In this document: piece by piece, positions 16,515 to 24,640 of the stretch
Layout: each line of letters starts with the position of its first letter
Position numbering within the stretch: position 1 is the first letter of the stretch
Origin: an uncultured Collinsella sp.
Lineage (GTDB): Bacteria > Actinomycetota > Coriobacteriia > Coriobacteriales > Coriobacteriaceae
Reading direction: 5' to 3'
Length of the DNA stretch: 43,871 nt
Assembly (NCBI GenBank): GCA_900554325.1
Contig: USHA01000007.1
Coordinates: forward strand, 1 to 43,871
The notes under the pieces: generated by a model
Told to the model about the DNA's origin: nothing
The model's database searches: none
The model's input: only the letters and a program-made list of their open reading frames with translations
Translations under genes and position numbers: made by a program

Positions 16515-17228
16515 CTACAGTCCGTATTTCACGACGACGCGGTTGATCCGTCGACACCAGGGCTTGTACAGAGCGGCCAAAAACACGCAGGTCGCAAGGC
16601 CGTGCGTAATATCGAACGGTACGGCAGTGGCAAGACGCGCCACGGCTCCCGCCCACGTGAGCGGCTGCACAAACCCAATGATGTCATACGCGTTGATCAC
16701 GACGCCATAGAGCAGGCCCGACGCAAAGCCGTACGCCAGCAGCGCTGGCATGCGCACGGTGCCGTCGACGCGGTCGAACGCACCCGCATACGCCAGCACA
16801 CCGCCAACGTATCCCACGAGCCCCCAGGCATACATCTGCCACGGCGTCCACATGCCCTGTCCAAAAAAGAAATTGCTGGTCAGTGCTGCCAACGCGCCGA
16901 CCATGAAGCCGTTGCGACGCCCGAGCGTCGCCCCAGCGATGATGGCGATGGCGCTCACGGGTTTAAAGTCGGGAATGGGGCCGAACAAGATGCGGCCCGC
17001 CGCAGCCAGCGCCGCCAACACCAGCGTGGGCATAATCTGGCGCAGGCCCGGTCGCGACGCCTCGTAGCCCGCAAAGAACAGCGCGAGCACGAGCGCCACC
17101 ACAATCAGCATGGCAAGTGCCGCCTGCTCAATGCCCGCCAGCAATGCTGCGGCCATTACCGCCGGCACCGCCAGCAGCAGCGGGATCTCCAGTTTTGTAA
17201 GCAGGCGCGCGACGCGATAATCCGTCAT
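16515..17228 (-). CDS. ECF transporter S (substrate-binding) component
   Basis: 237 residues with about six hydrophobic segments, the typical size of an S component of an energy-coupling-factor vitamin importer. The internal region IPDFKPVSAIAIIAGATLGRR and MTSNFFFGQGMWTPWQM-like segment (LTSNFFFGQG) is family-like. It starts 5 nt after the ATPase gene, so the T, A-A' and S genes form one operon, a dedicated (group I) ECF system. The substrate is not shown by sequence or by a riboswitch. The start MTDYRVARLL is chosen because longer starts overlap the ATPase gene. Confidence 0.8.
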   Translation of the reverse strand: MTDYRVARLLTKLEIPLLLAVPAVMAAALLAGIEQAALAMLIVVALVLALFFAGYEASRPGLRQIMPTLVLAALAAAGRILFGPIPDFKPVSAIAIIAGATLGRRNGFMVGALAALTSNFFFGQGMWTPWQMYAWGLVGYVGGVLAYAGAFDRVDGTVRMPALLAYGFASGLLYGVVINAYDIIGFVQPLTWAGAVARLATAVPFDITHGLATCVFLAALYKPWCRRINRVVVKYGL

Positions 17229-17232
17229 CCCA

Positions 17233-18876
17233 TCACGCCCTATAAAACACGTTGTCGGTAAAGAAGTCGGCCGGCGGCTCCATGCAGGCAATCTCACCGT
17301 CAAACATCATGGCAATGTCATCGGCAACCTGCTCAGCAAAATCCAGATCGTGCGTAGCCATGATGACGGTGCCGCCAGCCTTCGCATGGTCACGCAGGGC
17401 GCGGGCGATGATGCGGCGACTCTCCAGGTCCAAGCCCTTCGTGGGCTCGTCAAGCAGCAGCAGCTCGGGGCCGATCAGCAGCAGCTTTGCCAGTGCGAGC
17501 AGCTGGCGCTGTCCGCCCGAGAGGTCGTAGGGGTGGCGCGTCTCCAGGCCGTCCAATCCCAGTTGCGTCGCACGCTCCCGCGCCAAGTTCTCGTCATATC
17601 CGCAGGTCGAAGCCCATTCCATCAGCTCGTCGCGAACCGTCTCGGCAACCAGCAATGCTTTGGGATTCTGAGGCAGCAGCGCCGCCGAGGCCGCCCCGCG
17701 CTCCATATGCCCACGCTGCAACTTGACCGTCTTGGCCAGCACCGAAAGCATCGTCGACTTACCGCATCCGTTGCCGCCCACGATCGCATGCACCGCACCG
17801 GCCGAAAACGACGCATCGAGCCCACGCAACACCCAGCCGGACGCTCGATCGTAGCGAAACCAACCTTCCGACAGGGTGGTAGCCGACCCAGCGTGCATTT
17901 TTTGGAGTATTCTGCTTCCATCCGTGCGCGGGAAGGCTTCCGAGCCATTCTCGAGCGACGTTTGCGCCACAAATTTGGACGATTTGTCCAATTCTGAACT
18001 TTTTTTCGCGCTCGATACGTCCCCGGGCGGCTCCAGAGAGCCCAAATTGTCCTCACGCCTGCTGAATACTCCGTTTTTTGCACATCGGATGGCACCCCAC
18101 CCCAACATGTCATCGGAAAACAGCGATTCTCGGCGTCCCAAAGAAGCCATATCCGCCACCTCGCGCACGCGACCGTCCTCAATCCGGTACGCACGCGTCG
18201 CGTATTCGAGCATTGGGCGCGGCTGATGCGTCGCCACAACAACCGTGCAGCCCAGCTCGCGATTCACACGAAACAGCGCGTGCAGGAAATTCTTCTCCGC
18301 AACCGGATCAAGCTGAGACGTGGGCTCGTCGAGTAGCAGCACGCGCGGACGCAGCGCCAGGACGGCCGCAAGCGACAGCAGCTGCTTGCGGCCACCCGGA
18401 AGCGTATCGGTATCACGATGAAGCCAGTCCTCCAGACCAAAGAAATAGCTGGTCTCGGCAACACGGCGGCGCATCTCGTCGCGCGACACACCCAGATTCT
18501 CTAGGCCAAACGCCATCTCGTGCCACACGGTCTCGCACACGATCTGGTTCTCGGGATCCTGGAACACATAGCCCACGCGCTCCGCAGACGCGCGCACGTC
18601 CATGTCGGCAACGTTCTCGCCCAGCACGCGCGCATCGCCAGTGCGCTCGCCCGCCGGAGCGATCTCGGGCTTGAGCAGCGACAGCAGCGTCGACTTACCC
18701 GATCCGGTACCGCCGACAAGCAGCGCAAATGCACCTTGAGGAACAGACCAGTCGAGCCCCTCGAGCACCGCATCATCAGCCCCGGGGCAGGCAAAGCTCA
18801 GGCTCCGCACCTCAATCGCCGGCATATCCGGGCCGCACGCCGCGCCCGACACCGGGCCCCTATCCAACCGAGCCAT
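17233..18876 (-). CDS. Fused ECF transporter ATPase (EcfA-EcfA' in one chain)
   Basis: 547 residues with two ABC ATPase domains that power the ECF importer. Domain 1: Walker A GGTGSGKST, Q-loop FQDPENQ, and a changed signature LPGGRKQ in place of LSGGQ, then LLLDEPTSQLDP. Domain 2: GGNGCGKST, LPQNPK, the regular LSGGQRQ, LLLDEPTKGLD and the switch His in MATHDLD. The linker between the domains (roughly residues 215-330) is long, low in recognisable fold and encoded by A/T-richer DNA with a 191-bp inverted-repeat structure. The start overlaps the T component stop (ATGA). Confidence 0.9.
   Translation of the reverse strand: MARLDRGPVSGAACGPDMPAIEVRSLSFACPGADDAVLEGLDWSVPQGAFALLVGGTGSGKSTLLSLLKPEIAPAGERTGDARVLGENVADMDVRASAERVGYVFQDPENQIVCETVWHEMAFGLENLGVSRDEMRRRVAETSYFFGLEDWLHRDTDTLPGGRKQLLSLAAVLALRPRVLLLDEPTSQLDPVAEKNFLHALFRVNRELGCTVVVATHQPRPMLEYATRAYRIEDGRVREVADMASLGRRESLFSDDMLGWGAIRCAKNGVFSRREDNLGSLEPPGDVSSAKKSSELDKSSKFVAQTSLENGSEAFPRTDGSRILQKMHAGSATTLSEGWFRYDRASGWVLRGLDASFSAGAVHAIVGGNGCGKSTMLSVLAKTVKLQRGHMERGAASAALLPQNPKALLVAETVRDELMEWASTCGYDENLARERATQLGLDGLETRHPYDLSGGQRQLLALAKLLLIGPELLLLDEPTKGLDLESRRIIARALRDHAKAGGTVIMATHDLDFAEQVADDIAMMFDGEIACMEPPADFFTDNVFYRA
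17893..18083. repeat. Inverted-repeat element inside the ECF ATPase linker
   Basis: The 23-nt ends (17893-17915 and 18061-18083) are inverted copies: both read GTGCA, six A/T-type bases, GGAGTATTC, one base, GC. They match at 16 of 23 positions, and the mismatches cluster in the A/T tract. In the middle TTGGAC and GTCCAA (17975-17991) form a perfect stem with a 5-nt loop, and TCGAGCG occurs inverted on both sides. The whole 191 bp is read through in frame. It looks like a small non-autonomous insertion. Confidence 0.7.
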
Positions 18877-19763
18877 CAGCCAAACCTCTTCTTATCAATC
18901 GCGTGCAACGCGCAAGGCAGCACCATCCAGGCAGCGTACACGACATAGCCCGGCCACGGCGCCGGCGCCGAGAGCTGCGGATAAAACGAATACTGCGTCG
19001 TCGCGGTCCATGCCACTGCCACCACAGCGGCGCCAAACAGCGCAAGCCCCACCAGCGCGGCAACATCGCCGCGCCCCAGCCGGTACCGCGCATACGTCGT
19101 ACGACGCGTCGCGGCACCCCACCCGCGCGAGCGCATCGCGTCCGCGCGCTCCAGCGAATCTTCCATGCCCCAGCCCATCAACACACTCGATGCCCGCAGG
19201 CGCGAGCGCACGGGGTCGGCCGGCGCGCGCCCCGGCACGTCAATCGCATCTTGCACCGCCAGCACCGTGCGGCCGCGGCGCAAAAACTGCGGGATAAGCC
19301 TCATGCACATCGAGATCATGAGCGCAATCACCGGCGCGGCGTTGCCTAACAGTGCGAGTACCTTGTCGTATTCGAGCATCGACGCCGCGGCCTCAAACCA
19401 CAGCACGCTCGCCACAAACAGCCCGCCCATGCACAGGCCGTATACCATGCTTTCCAGATACACCGCGCGCATGCCAATACGGAACAGCTCCGTCGAGCCC
19501 GAGGCGTTAAACAGCAGATTGACCAGCGCGATAATCAAAATCACCGGCAGCTGCCAGCGAAGCGCCCCCAACGTGCGCGCAGCACCGCGCGTCGCAAGCC
19601 CGTACGCCAGCCCGCCCGCAAGCGACAGCGCGATCAGCACCGGTTGCATCGAGAACATGGTGAGCCCCAGCGTCAGCACTATATAGAGTGCCGGCACAGC
19701 CGGATGCGACATCGAGAACGCCGCGACGGGCTCGCCGCCAAACTCCTCTCGTATGTTGTCCAC
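18876..19763 (-). CDS. ecfT: ECF transporter T component
   Basis: About 295 residues of the CbiQ/EcfT family: several membrane segments, then a cytoplasmic part with MRLIPQFLRRGRTVLAVQDA and the coupling motif ERADAMRSRGWG that contacts both ATPases. The start is uncertain. I prefer GTG at 19763 (giving VDNIREEFGG) because that segment resembles the N-terminus of the family; the frame is open to 19856, but that extension does not look conserved. It is the first gene of the operon, divergent from glmU. Confidence 0.82.
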   Translation of the reverse strand: MDNIREEFGGEPVAAFSMSHPAVPALYIVLTLGLTMFSMQPVLIALSLAGGLAYGLATRGAARTLGALRWQLPVILIIALVNLLFNASGSTELFRIGMRAVYLESMVYGLCMGGLFVASVLWFEAAASMLEYDKVLALLGNAAPVIALMISMCMRLIPQFLRRGRTVLAVQDAIDVPGRAPADPVRSRLRASSVLMGWGMEDSLERADAMRSRGWGAATRRTTYARYRLGRGDVAALVGLALFGAAVVAVAWTATTQYSFYPQLSAPAPWPGYVVYAAWMVLPCALHAIDKKRFG

Positions 19764-19962
19764 GGGCACCCCCGTCCCCTTGCTCAAACGACAGCTCCGC
19801 AGCACCGCCAACGCCGCACGCAAGCAGTGCAAACGCCACGCCGGCGGCAGCGACATCGGCCGTCACGCGCCAATCGTTACGCGCTCATCATATGCCTGCG
19901 GTATCATATTGCGCCGTGTATCGTTTCCAAACACACGTCTCTATAACGTAACAGGAGATCAC

Positions 19963-21375
19963 ATGGACGCAACCGCAATTATCCTCGCTGCCGGCGAGGG
20001 CACCCGCATGAAGTCGAACCACTGCAAGGTTTCGCACAAGATCCTGGGTAAGCCCATGGTCCAGTGGATCGTCGACGCTACCATCAAGGCCGGCTGCAGC
20101 CGTGTCGTGGTCGTCATCGGCAGCCACGCCGACGAGATGCGCGCCCTTATCGACGGCACCTACGCCAACAGCGCCACCAAGGTCGAGTGCGTCGAGCAGA
20201 CCGAGCGCCTGGGCACCGGCCACGCCGTGAAGGTCGCGCTCGAGGCCTGCGGCATCACGCAAGGCCCCGTCGTCGTGCTCAACGGCGACTTGCCGCTCAT
20301 CACCGCCGACACCGTCGCCAAGTTCGCGCAGACCGTCGCTACCGGCGAGCTCGCCTGCACCGTCATGACCATGACCCCGCCCGATCCTTTCGGCTACGGC
20401 CGCATCAAGCTGGGCGCCGACGGTCAGATCGAGCGTATCATCGAGCAGAAGGACTGCACGCCCGAGCAGGCCGCCACGCTGCTCGAGTGCAACGCCGGCT
20501 GCTACGCCTTCGACGGCGTGCAGCTCGCCGCCCACATTAACGAGATCGGCAACGACAACGCGCAGTCCGAGTACTACCTGCCCGACATGCTCGAGATCCT
20601 CAAAGGCCACGGCCAGGCAGTCTCCATCTTCCACTGCGACGACTACCGCGACGGCCTGGGCGTCAACAGCCGCATTCAGCTCGCGCAGCTCACCGCCATC
20701 GCGCGCGACCGCATCAACGAGCACTGGATGGCCGAGGGCGTCACGTTCATCGATCCCACGCAGGCCTGGATCGGTCCCGATGCCGTCATCGGCCGCGACA
20801 CCGTCGTGTGGCCGCAGACGCACCTGATCGGCCACGTCACCGTGGGCGAGGAGTGCCAGCTCGGCCCCAACAGCCGCCTCGCCGACACCACCGTCGGCAG
20901 CGGCTGCACCATCGATGAAACCATCGCCGTCGAGGCCGTCATCGAGAACGGCGTCGACTGCGGCCCGCGCGCCTACCTGCGCCCGGGCACCCATATGCTC
21001 GACGGCTCCAAGGCCGGCACGCACGTGGAGATCAAGAAGTCCACGATCGGCGAGGGCTCTAAGGTGCCGCACCTGTCCTACATCGGCGACACCACCATGG
21101 GCTCCGGCGTCAACGTGGGCGCGGGCTCCATCACCTGCAACTACGACGGCGTGCACAAGCACAAGACCGTCATCGGCAAGGATGCCTTCATCGGCTCTGA
21201 CACCATGATGGTCGCGCCCGCCCAGATCGGCGACGGCGCGCTCGTGGCCGCCGGCTCCGTCATCACCGAGCCGGTCCCGGCTGACGCGCTCGGCCTGGGC
21301 CGCGCCCGTCAGGTAAACATTGAGGGCTGGGCCGCCGATTATCGCCGCCGTCTGCACGAGGACGACGAGGTATAA
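19963..21375 (+). CDS. glmU: Bifunctional N-acetylglucosamine-1-phosphate uridyltransferase / glucosamine-1-phosphate acetyltransferase
   Basis: 470 residues that make UDP-GlcNAc for peptidoglycan in the cytoplasm. The N-terminal pyrophosphorylase has LAAGEGTRMKS (8-18), LNGDLPLI and GYGRI. The C-terminal left-handed beta-helix starts after about residue 250 and ends with NYDGVHKHKTVIGKDAFIG, the acetyltransferase site. AGGAGATCAC sets the ATG at 19963; the upstream open frame has no ribosome site. Third positions are nearly all C or G, which creates a long antisense open frame that is an artefact. Confidence 0.97.
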   Translation: MDATAIILAAGEGTRMKSNHCKVSHKILGKPMVQWIVDATIKAGCSRVVVVIGSHADEMRALIDGTYANSATKVECVEQTERLGTGHAVKVALEACGITQGPVVVLNGDLPLITADTVAKFAQTVATGELACTVMTMTPPDPFGYGRIKLGADGQIERIIEQKDCTPEQAATLLECNAGCYAFDGVQLAAHINEIGNDNAQSEYYLPDMLEILKGHGQAVSIFHCDDYRDGLGVNSRIQLAQLTAIARDRINEHWMAEGVTFIDPTQAWIGPDAVIGRDTVVWPQTHLIGHVTVGEECQLGPNSRLADTTVGSGCTIDETIAVEAVIENGVDCGPRAYLRPGTHMLDGSKAGTHVEIKKSTIGEGSKVPHLSYIGDTTMGSGVNVGAGSITCNYDGVHKHKTVIGKDAFIGSDTMMVAPAQIGDGALVAAGSVITEPVPADALGLGRARQVNIEGWAADYRRRLHEDDEV

Positions 21376-21392
21376 CGTTTTACCAAGCATCT

Positions 21393-21427
21393 AAGGAGCT
21401 GTTCCCATGGGGAGCGGCTCCTTTTTT
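21393..21427 (+). terminator. Terminator after glmU
   Basis: AGGAGCTGTTCCC and GGGGAGCGGCTCCT pair with one or two mismatches and run into TTTTTTCT. It lies 18 nt after the glmU stop. Confidence 0.85.
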
Positions 21428-21568
21428 CTATCGTGACCTGCGCAACCGGATGAGTGGTCGGTTCGTGTCCGTTGACGGTAAAGACGCTATCAGGACTCGA
21501 TAAACCCCGTCGCGCGGTTACAATGCAAAAAGGCATCTATATGGCATTCGATATAAAGGAGAAGGGTA

Positions 21569-22555
21569 ATGCCGATTAATGATCCCGAGAAGTCGGAGAA
21601 TATGCGCAAGTCCATCCGCGTGTATTCCGGTTCCTCCAACCGTCCCCTCGCTCAGAAGATCGCTGAGTACCTTGGGGTCGAGCTTTCGGGCCTTACGCTA
21701 AAGCAGTTCGCCAACGGTGAGATTTACGCCCGCTACGACGAGACCGTCCGCGGCGCCGACGTCTTCCTGATTCAGTCCGTGGCCGGCGGCAACGTCAACG
21801 ACATGCTCATGGAGCTGCTCATCGCCACCGACGCTGCCAAGCGCGCATCCGCCCGCTCCATCACCGCCGTTATCACCCACTACGGCTATGCCCGCCAGGA
21901 CCGCAAGGCCGGCCCGCGCGAGCCCATCACCGCCCGCCTCGTCGCCAACCTGCTCGAGCGCGCCGGTGTCGACCGCATCATTACCCTCGACCTGCACCAG
22001 GGTCAGATCCAGGGCTTCTTTGATATCCCGGTTAACCACCTGTCCGCACTGCCGCTGTTTGGCCAGTACTACAACGACATGCACTTCGACACCGACAACC
22101 TGGTTGTCGTCTCCCCCGACGTGGGTCGCGCCAAGGCCGCCAAGAAGCTGTCCGACATGCTCGGCTGCGACCTGGCCATCGCCCACAAGGGCCGTCCGCG
22201 CCACAACGCCGCCGAGGTCATGGGCATCATCGGTGACATCAAGGGCAAGACCTGCGTCATCAACGACGACATGATCGACACCGCTGGCACCCTGTGCGCC
22301 AACGTCAAGGAGCTCAAGGCTATGGGCGCTGGCGACATCTACGTCTGCGCCACCCACGGTATCTTCTCCGGTCCGGCCATCGAGCGCCTGAACGACGCCC
22401 CGATCGTCGAGTGCGTCGTCACCGACGCCATTCCCGTCGAGGTGGGCGGCAAGATCAAGACCATCTCGGTCGCCGAGGAGTTCGCCCAGGCCATCTCCGC
22501 CGTTTACCACGAGGAGCCCGTCTCCACGCTCGTCGGCGGCGACTTCGCGCTGTAG
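21569..22555 (+). CDS. prs: Ribose-phosphate pyrophosphokinase
   Basis: 328 residues; makes PRPP from ribose 5-phosphate and ATP, which feeds the purine genes elsewhere in the window. Visible signatures are FANGEIYARYDETVRG, the catalytic flexible loop HYGYARQDRKAGPREPI, LDLHQGQIQGFFDIP, and the PRPP loop NDDMIDTAGTL. Class I enzyme by length and motifs. GGAGAAGGG sits before the ATG. glmU and prs are adjacent in many Gram-positive genomes. Confidence 0.97.
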   Translation: MPINDPEKSENMRKSIRVYSGSSNRPLAQKIAEYLGVELSGLTLKQFANGEIYARYDETVRGADVFLIQSVAGGNVNDMLMELLIATDAAKRASARSITAVITHYGYARQDRKAGPREPITARLVANLLERAGVDRIITLDLHQGQIQGFFDIPVNHLSALPLFGQYYNDMHFDTDNLVVVSPDVGRAKAAKKLSDMLGCDLAIAHKGRPRHNAAEVMGIIGDIKGKTCVINDDMIDTAGTLCANVKELKAMGAGDIYVCATHGIFSGPAIERLNDAPIVECVVTDAIPVEVGGKIKTISVAEEFAQAISAVYHEEPVSTLVGGDFAL

Positions 22556-22578
22556 TCGCTCGACCCTCGCATCCCTCC

Positions 22579-22683
22579 GGAAGCCCCGGACGCGCCTGCG
22601 GGGTTATCACGCGAACGTCCTCGCCGCTTTGCGGCTGCGGGATGTTCGCTTTGATAACCCCTCCCAGCGTGTCCGGGGCTTCC
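22579..22683. repeat. 105-nt compound hairpin between prs and pth
   Basis: An outer perfect 13-bp stem (GGAAGCCCCGGAC, 22579-22591, with 22671-22683), an inner stem (GGGGTTATCA, bulge, GCGAAC, 22600-22616, with 22644-22661), and an apical GCCGC-TTT-GCGGC at 22623-22635. Nearly the whole element pairs with itself. No U tract follows, so it is either a prs terminator of another kind, a processed RNA, or a palindromic repeat. Confidence 0.85.
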
Positions 22684-22797
22684 TGCTGTCTCGGGGCAGC
22701 TGTTTTCTGAAATGACTTTGCTGCAACCTTTCCTCGCCTTCGGCGGGCGTGGTAGCCTTTGTCGTTGATTGAACTATTTACGTAACGGAGGACAAAT

Positions 22798-23427
22798 ATG
22801 GCAGCTGCACAGCCGCTTAAGATTCGCATGGTTGCCGGGCTTGGCAACCCGGGCGAGGAATATGCCGAGACCCGCCACAACGCCGGCTTTAAGGCAATCG
22901 ACGAGCTGGCCCGTCAGGCCGGCGTCACGTACTGGAAAAACCAGGCCGGCGCCGAGGTCGCGGTCATCAACATCAACGATCCCGAGGAAGAGGGCGGCAA
23001 GCGCCAGATTGTACTGGTCAAGCCGCAGTCGTACATGAACACCTCGGGCGGGCCCATCTCCAAACTCTGCCGCGAGTACAAGATCAAGGCCGAGGAGCTG
23101 CTCGTCATCCACGACGAGCTCGATATTCCCGCCGGCGACGTGCGTGTTAAGGTGGGCGGCGGCCATGCCGGTCACAACGGCCTGCGTTCCATCATCGATA
23201 AGATGGGCAGCCGCGACTTCAGCCGCATCCGCACCGGCATCGGCAACCCTCCCGGCAAGATGGCCGTCGCCGACTACGTGCTTAAGCAGCTGCGCGCCCG
23301 CGAGGCCGAGGATTTCCAGGACACCTGCGCCCGCGCGGCCGACGCCGCCGGCCTGGCGATTGTGCACGGCGTAGTCTATGCTCGCGACCATGTCAACGGC
23401 GCCGCCTCCGCCAACGGCAAGCACTAA
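22798..23427 (+). CDS. pth: Peptidyl-tRNA hydrolase
   Basis: 209 residues; frees tRNA from dropped-off peptidyl-tRNA. Motifs: AGLGNPGEEYAETRHNAGF with the catalytic His, KPQSYMNTSG, HDELDIPAGDVRVK and GGGHAGHNGLRS, all in family order. A 7-residue lead before KIRMVAGLGN is slightly longer than usual. CGGAGG lies 7 nt before the ATG. Confidence 0.96.
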   Translation: MAAAQPLKIRMVAGLGNPGEEYAETRHNAGFKAIDELARQAGVTYWKNQAGAEVAVININDPEEEGGKRQIVLVKPQSYMNTSGGPISKLCREYKIKAEELLVIHDELDIPAGDVRVKVGGGHAGHNGLRSIIDKMGSRDFSRIRTGIGNPPGKMAVADYVLKQLRAREAEDFQDTCARAADAAGLAIVHGVVYARDHVNGAASANGKH

Positions 23428-23467
23428 AACCTACTATTTAGGGACAGGGTTATTTTGGCAGGTTTTA
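23427..23467. repeat. GGGACAG-tagged hairpin, copy 1 (forward)
   Basis: AAAACCT and AGGTTTT ends enclose ATTTAGGGACAGGGTTATTTTGG. The core matches the copies at 23592-23628 and 38419-38459 in the other orientation. It overlaps the last base of the pth stop codon. Confidence 0.75.
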
Positions 23468-23532
23468 TCTACGGAAACGCCATGACAGCCGCGCCGTAAT
23501 AAACCCTGTGCCGCCATACATATGCAGCGCCC

Positions 23533-23579
23533 CAAAGGGGGCCGGCCTCATCACAACCCGAGGCCGGCCCCTTTGCCGT
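23533..23579 (+). terminator. Terminator after pth
   Basis: CAAAGGGGGCCGGCCTC (23533-23549) pairs with 23560-23575 with one bulge and is followed by CCGTTTTG. It lies between two inverted copies of the GGGACAG-tagged hairpin. Confidence 0.75.
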
Positions 23580-23591
23580 TTTGCCTGATAA

Positions 23592-23628
23592 GGCTGACCA
23601 AAATAAACCTGCCCCTATTTGGTAGGCC
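23592..23628. repeat. GGGGCAG-tagged hairpin, copy 2 (reverse)
   Basis: GGC, two mismatched bases and ACCAAA pair with TTTGGT, two bases and GCC; the loop holds AAACCTGCCCC, the complement of GGGGCAGGTTT. With copy 1 it brackets the pth terminator in inverted orientation. Confidence 0.75.
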
Positions 23629-23689
23629 AAAGTGGATAAACCCTGCTCCCACCTGCCAAAGACACACGTAAGCGACATGTCCATGAGGG

Positions 23690-23783
23690 TATAATTTGCA
23701 CCGTATGTCTGCACAACGCCTGTGCGCGTACGGTTTTATTCGGGCTACCGTCCATTTCCGTGGAGGCACGGTTCGGCAGCCCT
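23690..23783 (+). promoter_or_regulatory. Promoter -10 and folded leader of nfnAB
   Basis: TATAAT at 23690-23695 is a perfect -10 element; the -35 is weak. The leader then has a hairpin with CCGTA/TACGG (23701-23705/23729-23733) around GCACA/TGTGC, followed by TTTTATT, which looks like an early terminator. A second stem (GGGCT at 23742 with AGCCC at 23779, plus CCG/CGG) follows before GAGAGGGG and the ATG. The layout suggests attenuation or a riboswitch-like leader; no known class is recognised. Confidence 0.5.
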
Positions 23784-23800
23784 AACAAGAGAGGGGTTCT

Positions 23801-24640
23801 ATGTATAAGATCCTGGAGAAGACGCAGTTCTCGGAGAAGGTGTTCAAGTTCCGCATCGAGGCGCCTGCAATCGCCAAGCATGCGCACGCTGGACAGTTCC
23901 TCATGGTTCGCGCCAACGAGACGGGCGAGCGCGTCCCGTTTACCCTGGCCGGCTGGAACGGTGACGAGGGCTGGGTCGAGTTCATCTTCATGGTGATCGG
24001 CAAGACCACCGAAATGCTTTCCACCTACGAGGCCGGCGAGTCGCTGCGCGACGTCGTGGGCCCGCTGGGCGTTCCCACCGAGATGGCCGAGGGCCCCTGC
24101 GCCGTCATTGGCGGCGGCGTCGGCCTGGCAATTGCCTTCCCGGTCGCCAAGCACCTGGTCGAGACCGGCCACGAGGTGCACGCCATCATGGGCGCCCGCA
24201 CCAAGGACCTCCTGCTCATGGAGGACCAGTTCCGCGAGCTCCTCGACGAGGACCACATCCACATCACCACTGACGACGGCTCCTACGGCGAGCAGGGCGT
24301 TGTCACCGCTCCGCTGGAGCGCCTGCTGCAGGACAAGGCCGTGAGCCAGGTCTTCTGCGTCGGCCCCGTTCCGATGATGAAGTTCTCGACCCTCACCGCC
24401 CAGAAGTACGACACCCCCATCACCGCGTCGCTCAACCCCATCATGGTTGACGGCACCGGTATGTGCGGCTGCTGCCGCGTCGAGGTGGGCGGCGTGACCA
24501 AGTTCGCTTGCGTCGACGGCCCCGACTTCGATGCCACCCTGGTCGACTGGGATGACCTTCGTGCCCGCCAGGCCGCTTACCGTTCCGAAGAGGGCGAGTC
24601 CCTCAAGGCCTATGAGGAAAAGAGCTGCGCATGCCACTAG
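23801..24640 (+). CDS. nfnA: NADH-dependent ferredoxin:NADP+ oxidoreductase, small subunit (NfnA)
   Basis: 279 residues of the dihydroorotate dehydrogenase electron-transfer (PyrK)/sulfide dehydrogenase family. An FAD-binding barrel (about 1-95, RVPFTLAGW) and an NAD-binding domain (IGGGVGLAIAFPVAKHL) precede a C-terminal [2Fe-2S] motif, MCGCCRVEV with a cysteine at FACVDGP. Together with the next gene it forms NfnAB, which couples NADH and reduced ferredoxin to NADP+ reduction by flavin-based bifurcation. The stop overlaps the next start by 10 nt, which points to coupled translation. Confidence 0.9.
   Translation: MYKILEKTQFSEKVFKFRIEAPAIAKHAHAGQFLMVRANETGERVPFTLAGWNGDEGWVEFIFMVIGKTTEMLSTYEAGESLRDVVGPLGVPTEMAEGPCAVIGGGVGLAIAFPVAKHLVETGHEVHAIMGARTKDLLLMEDQFRELLDEDHIHITTDDGSYGEQGVVTAPLERLLQDKAVSQVFCVGPVPMMKFSTLTAQKYDTPITASLNPIMVDGTGMCGCCRVEVGGVTKFACVDGPDFDATLVDWDDLRARQAAYRSEEGESLKAYEEKSCACH

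Noticed and set aside
19888..21390. 500-codon minus-strand open frame opposite glmU
   Set aside because: Strong C/G bias at glmU third positions removes stops from the antisense frame. The predicted protein is low-complexity Asp/Gly/Val with no fold signature.
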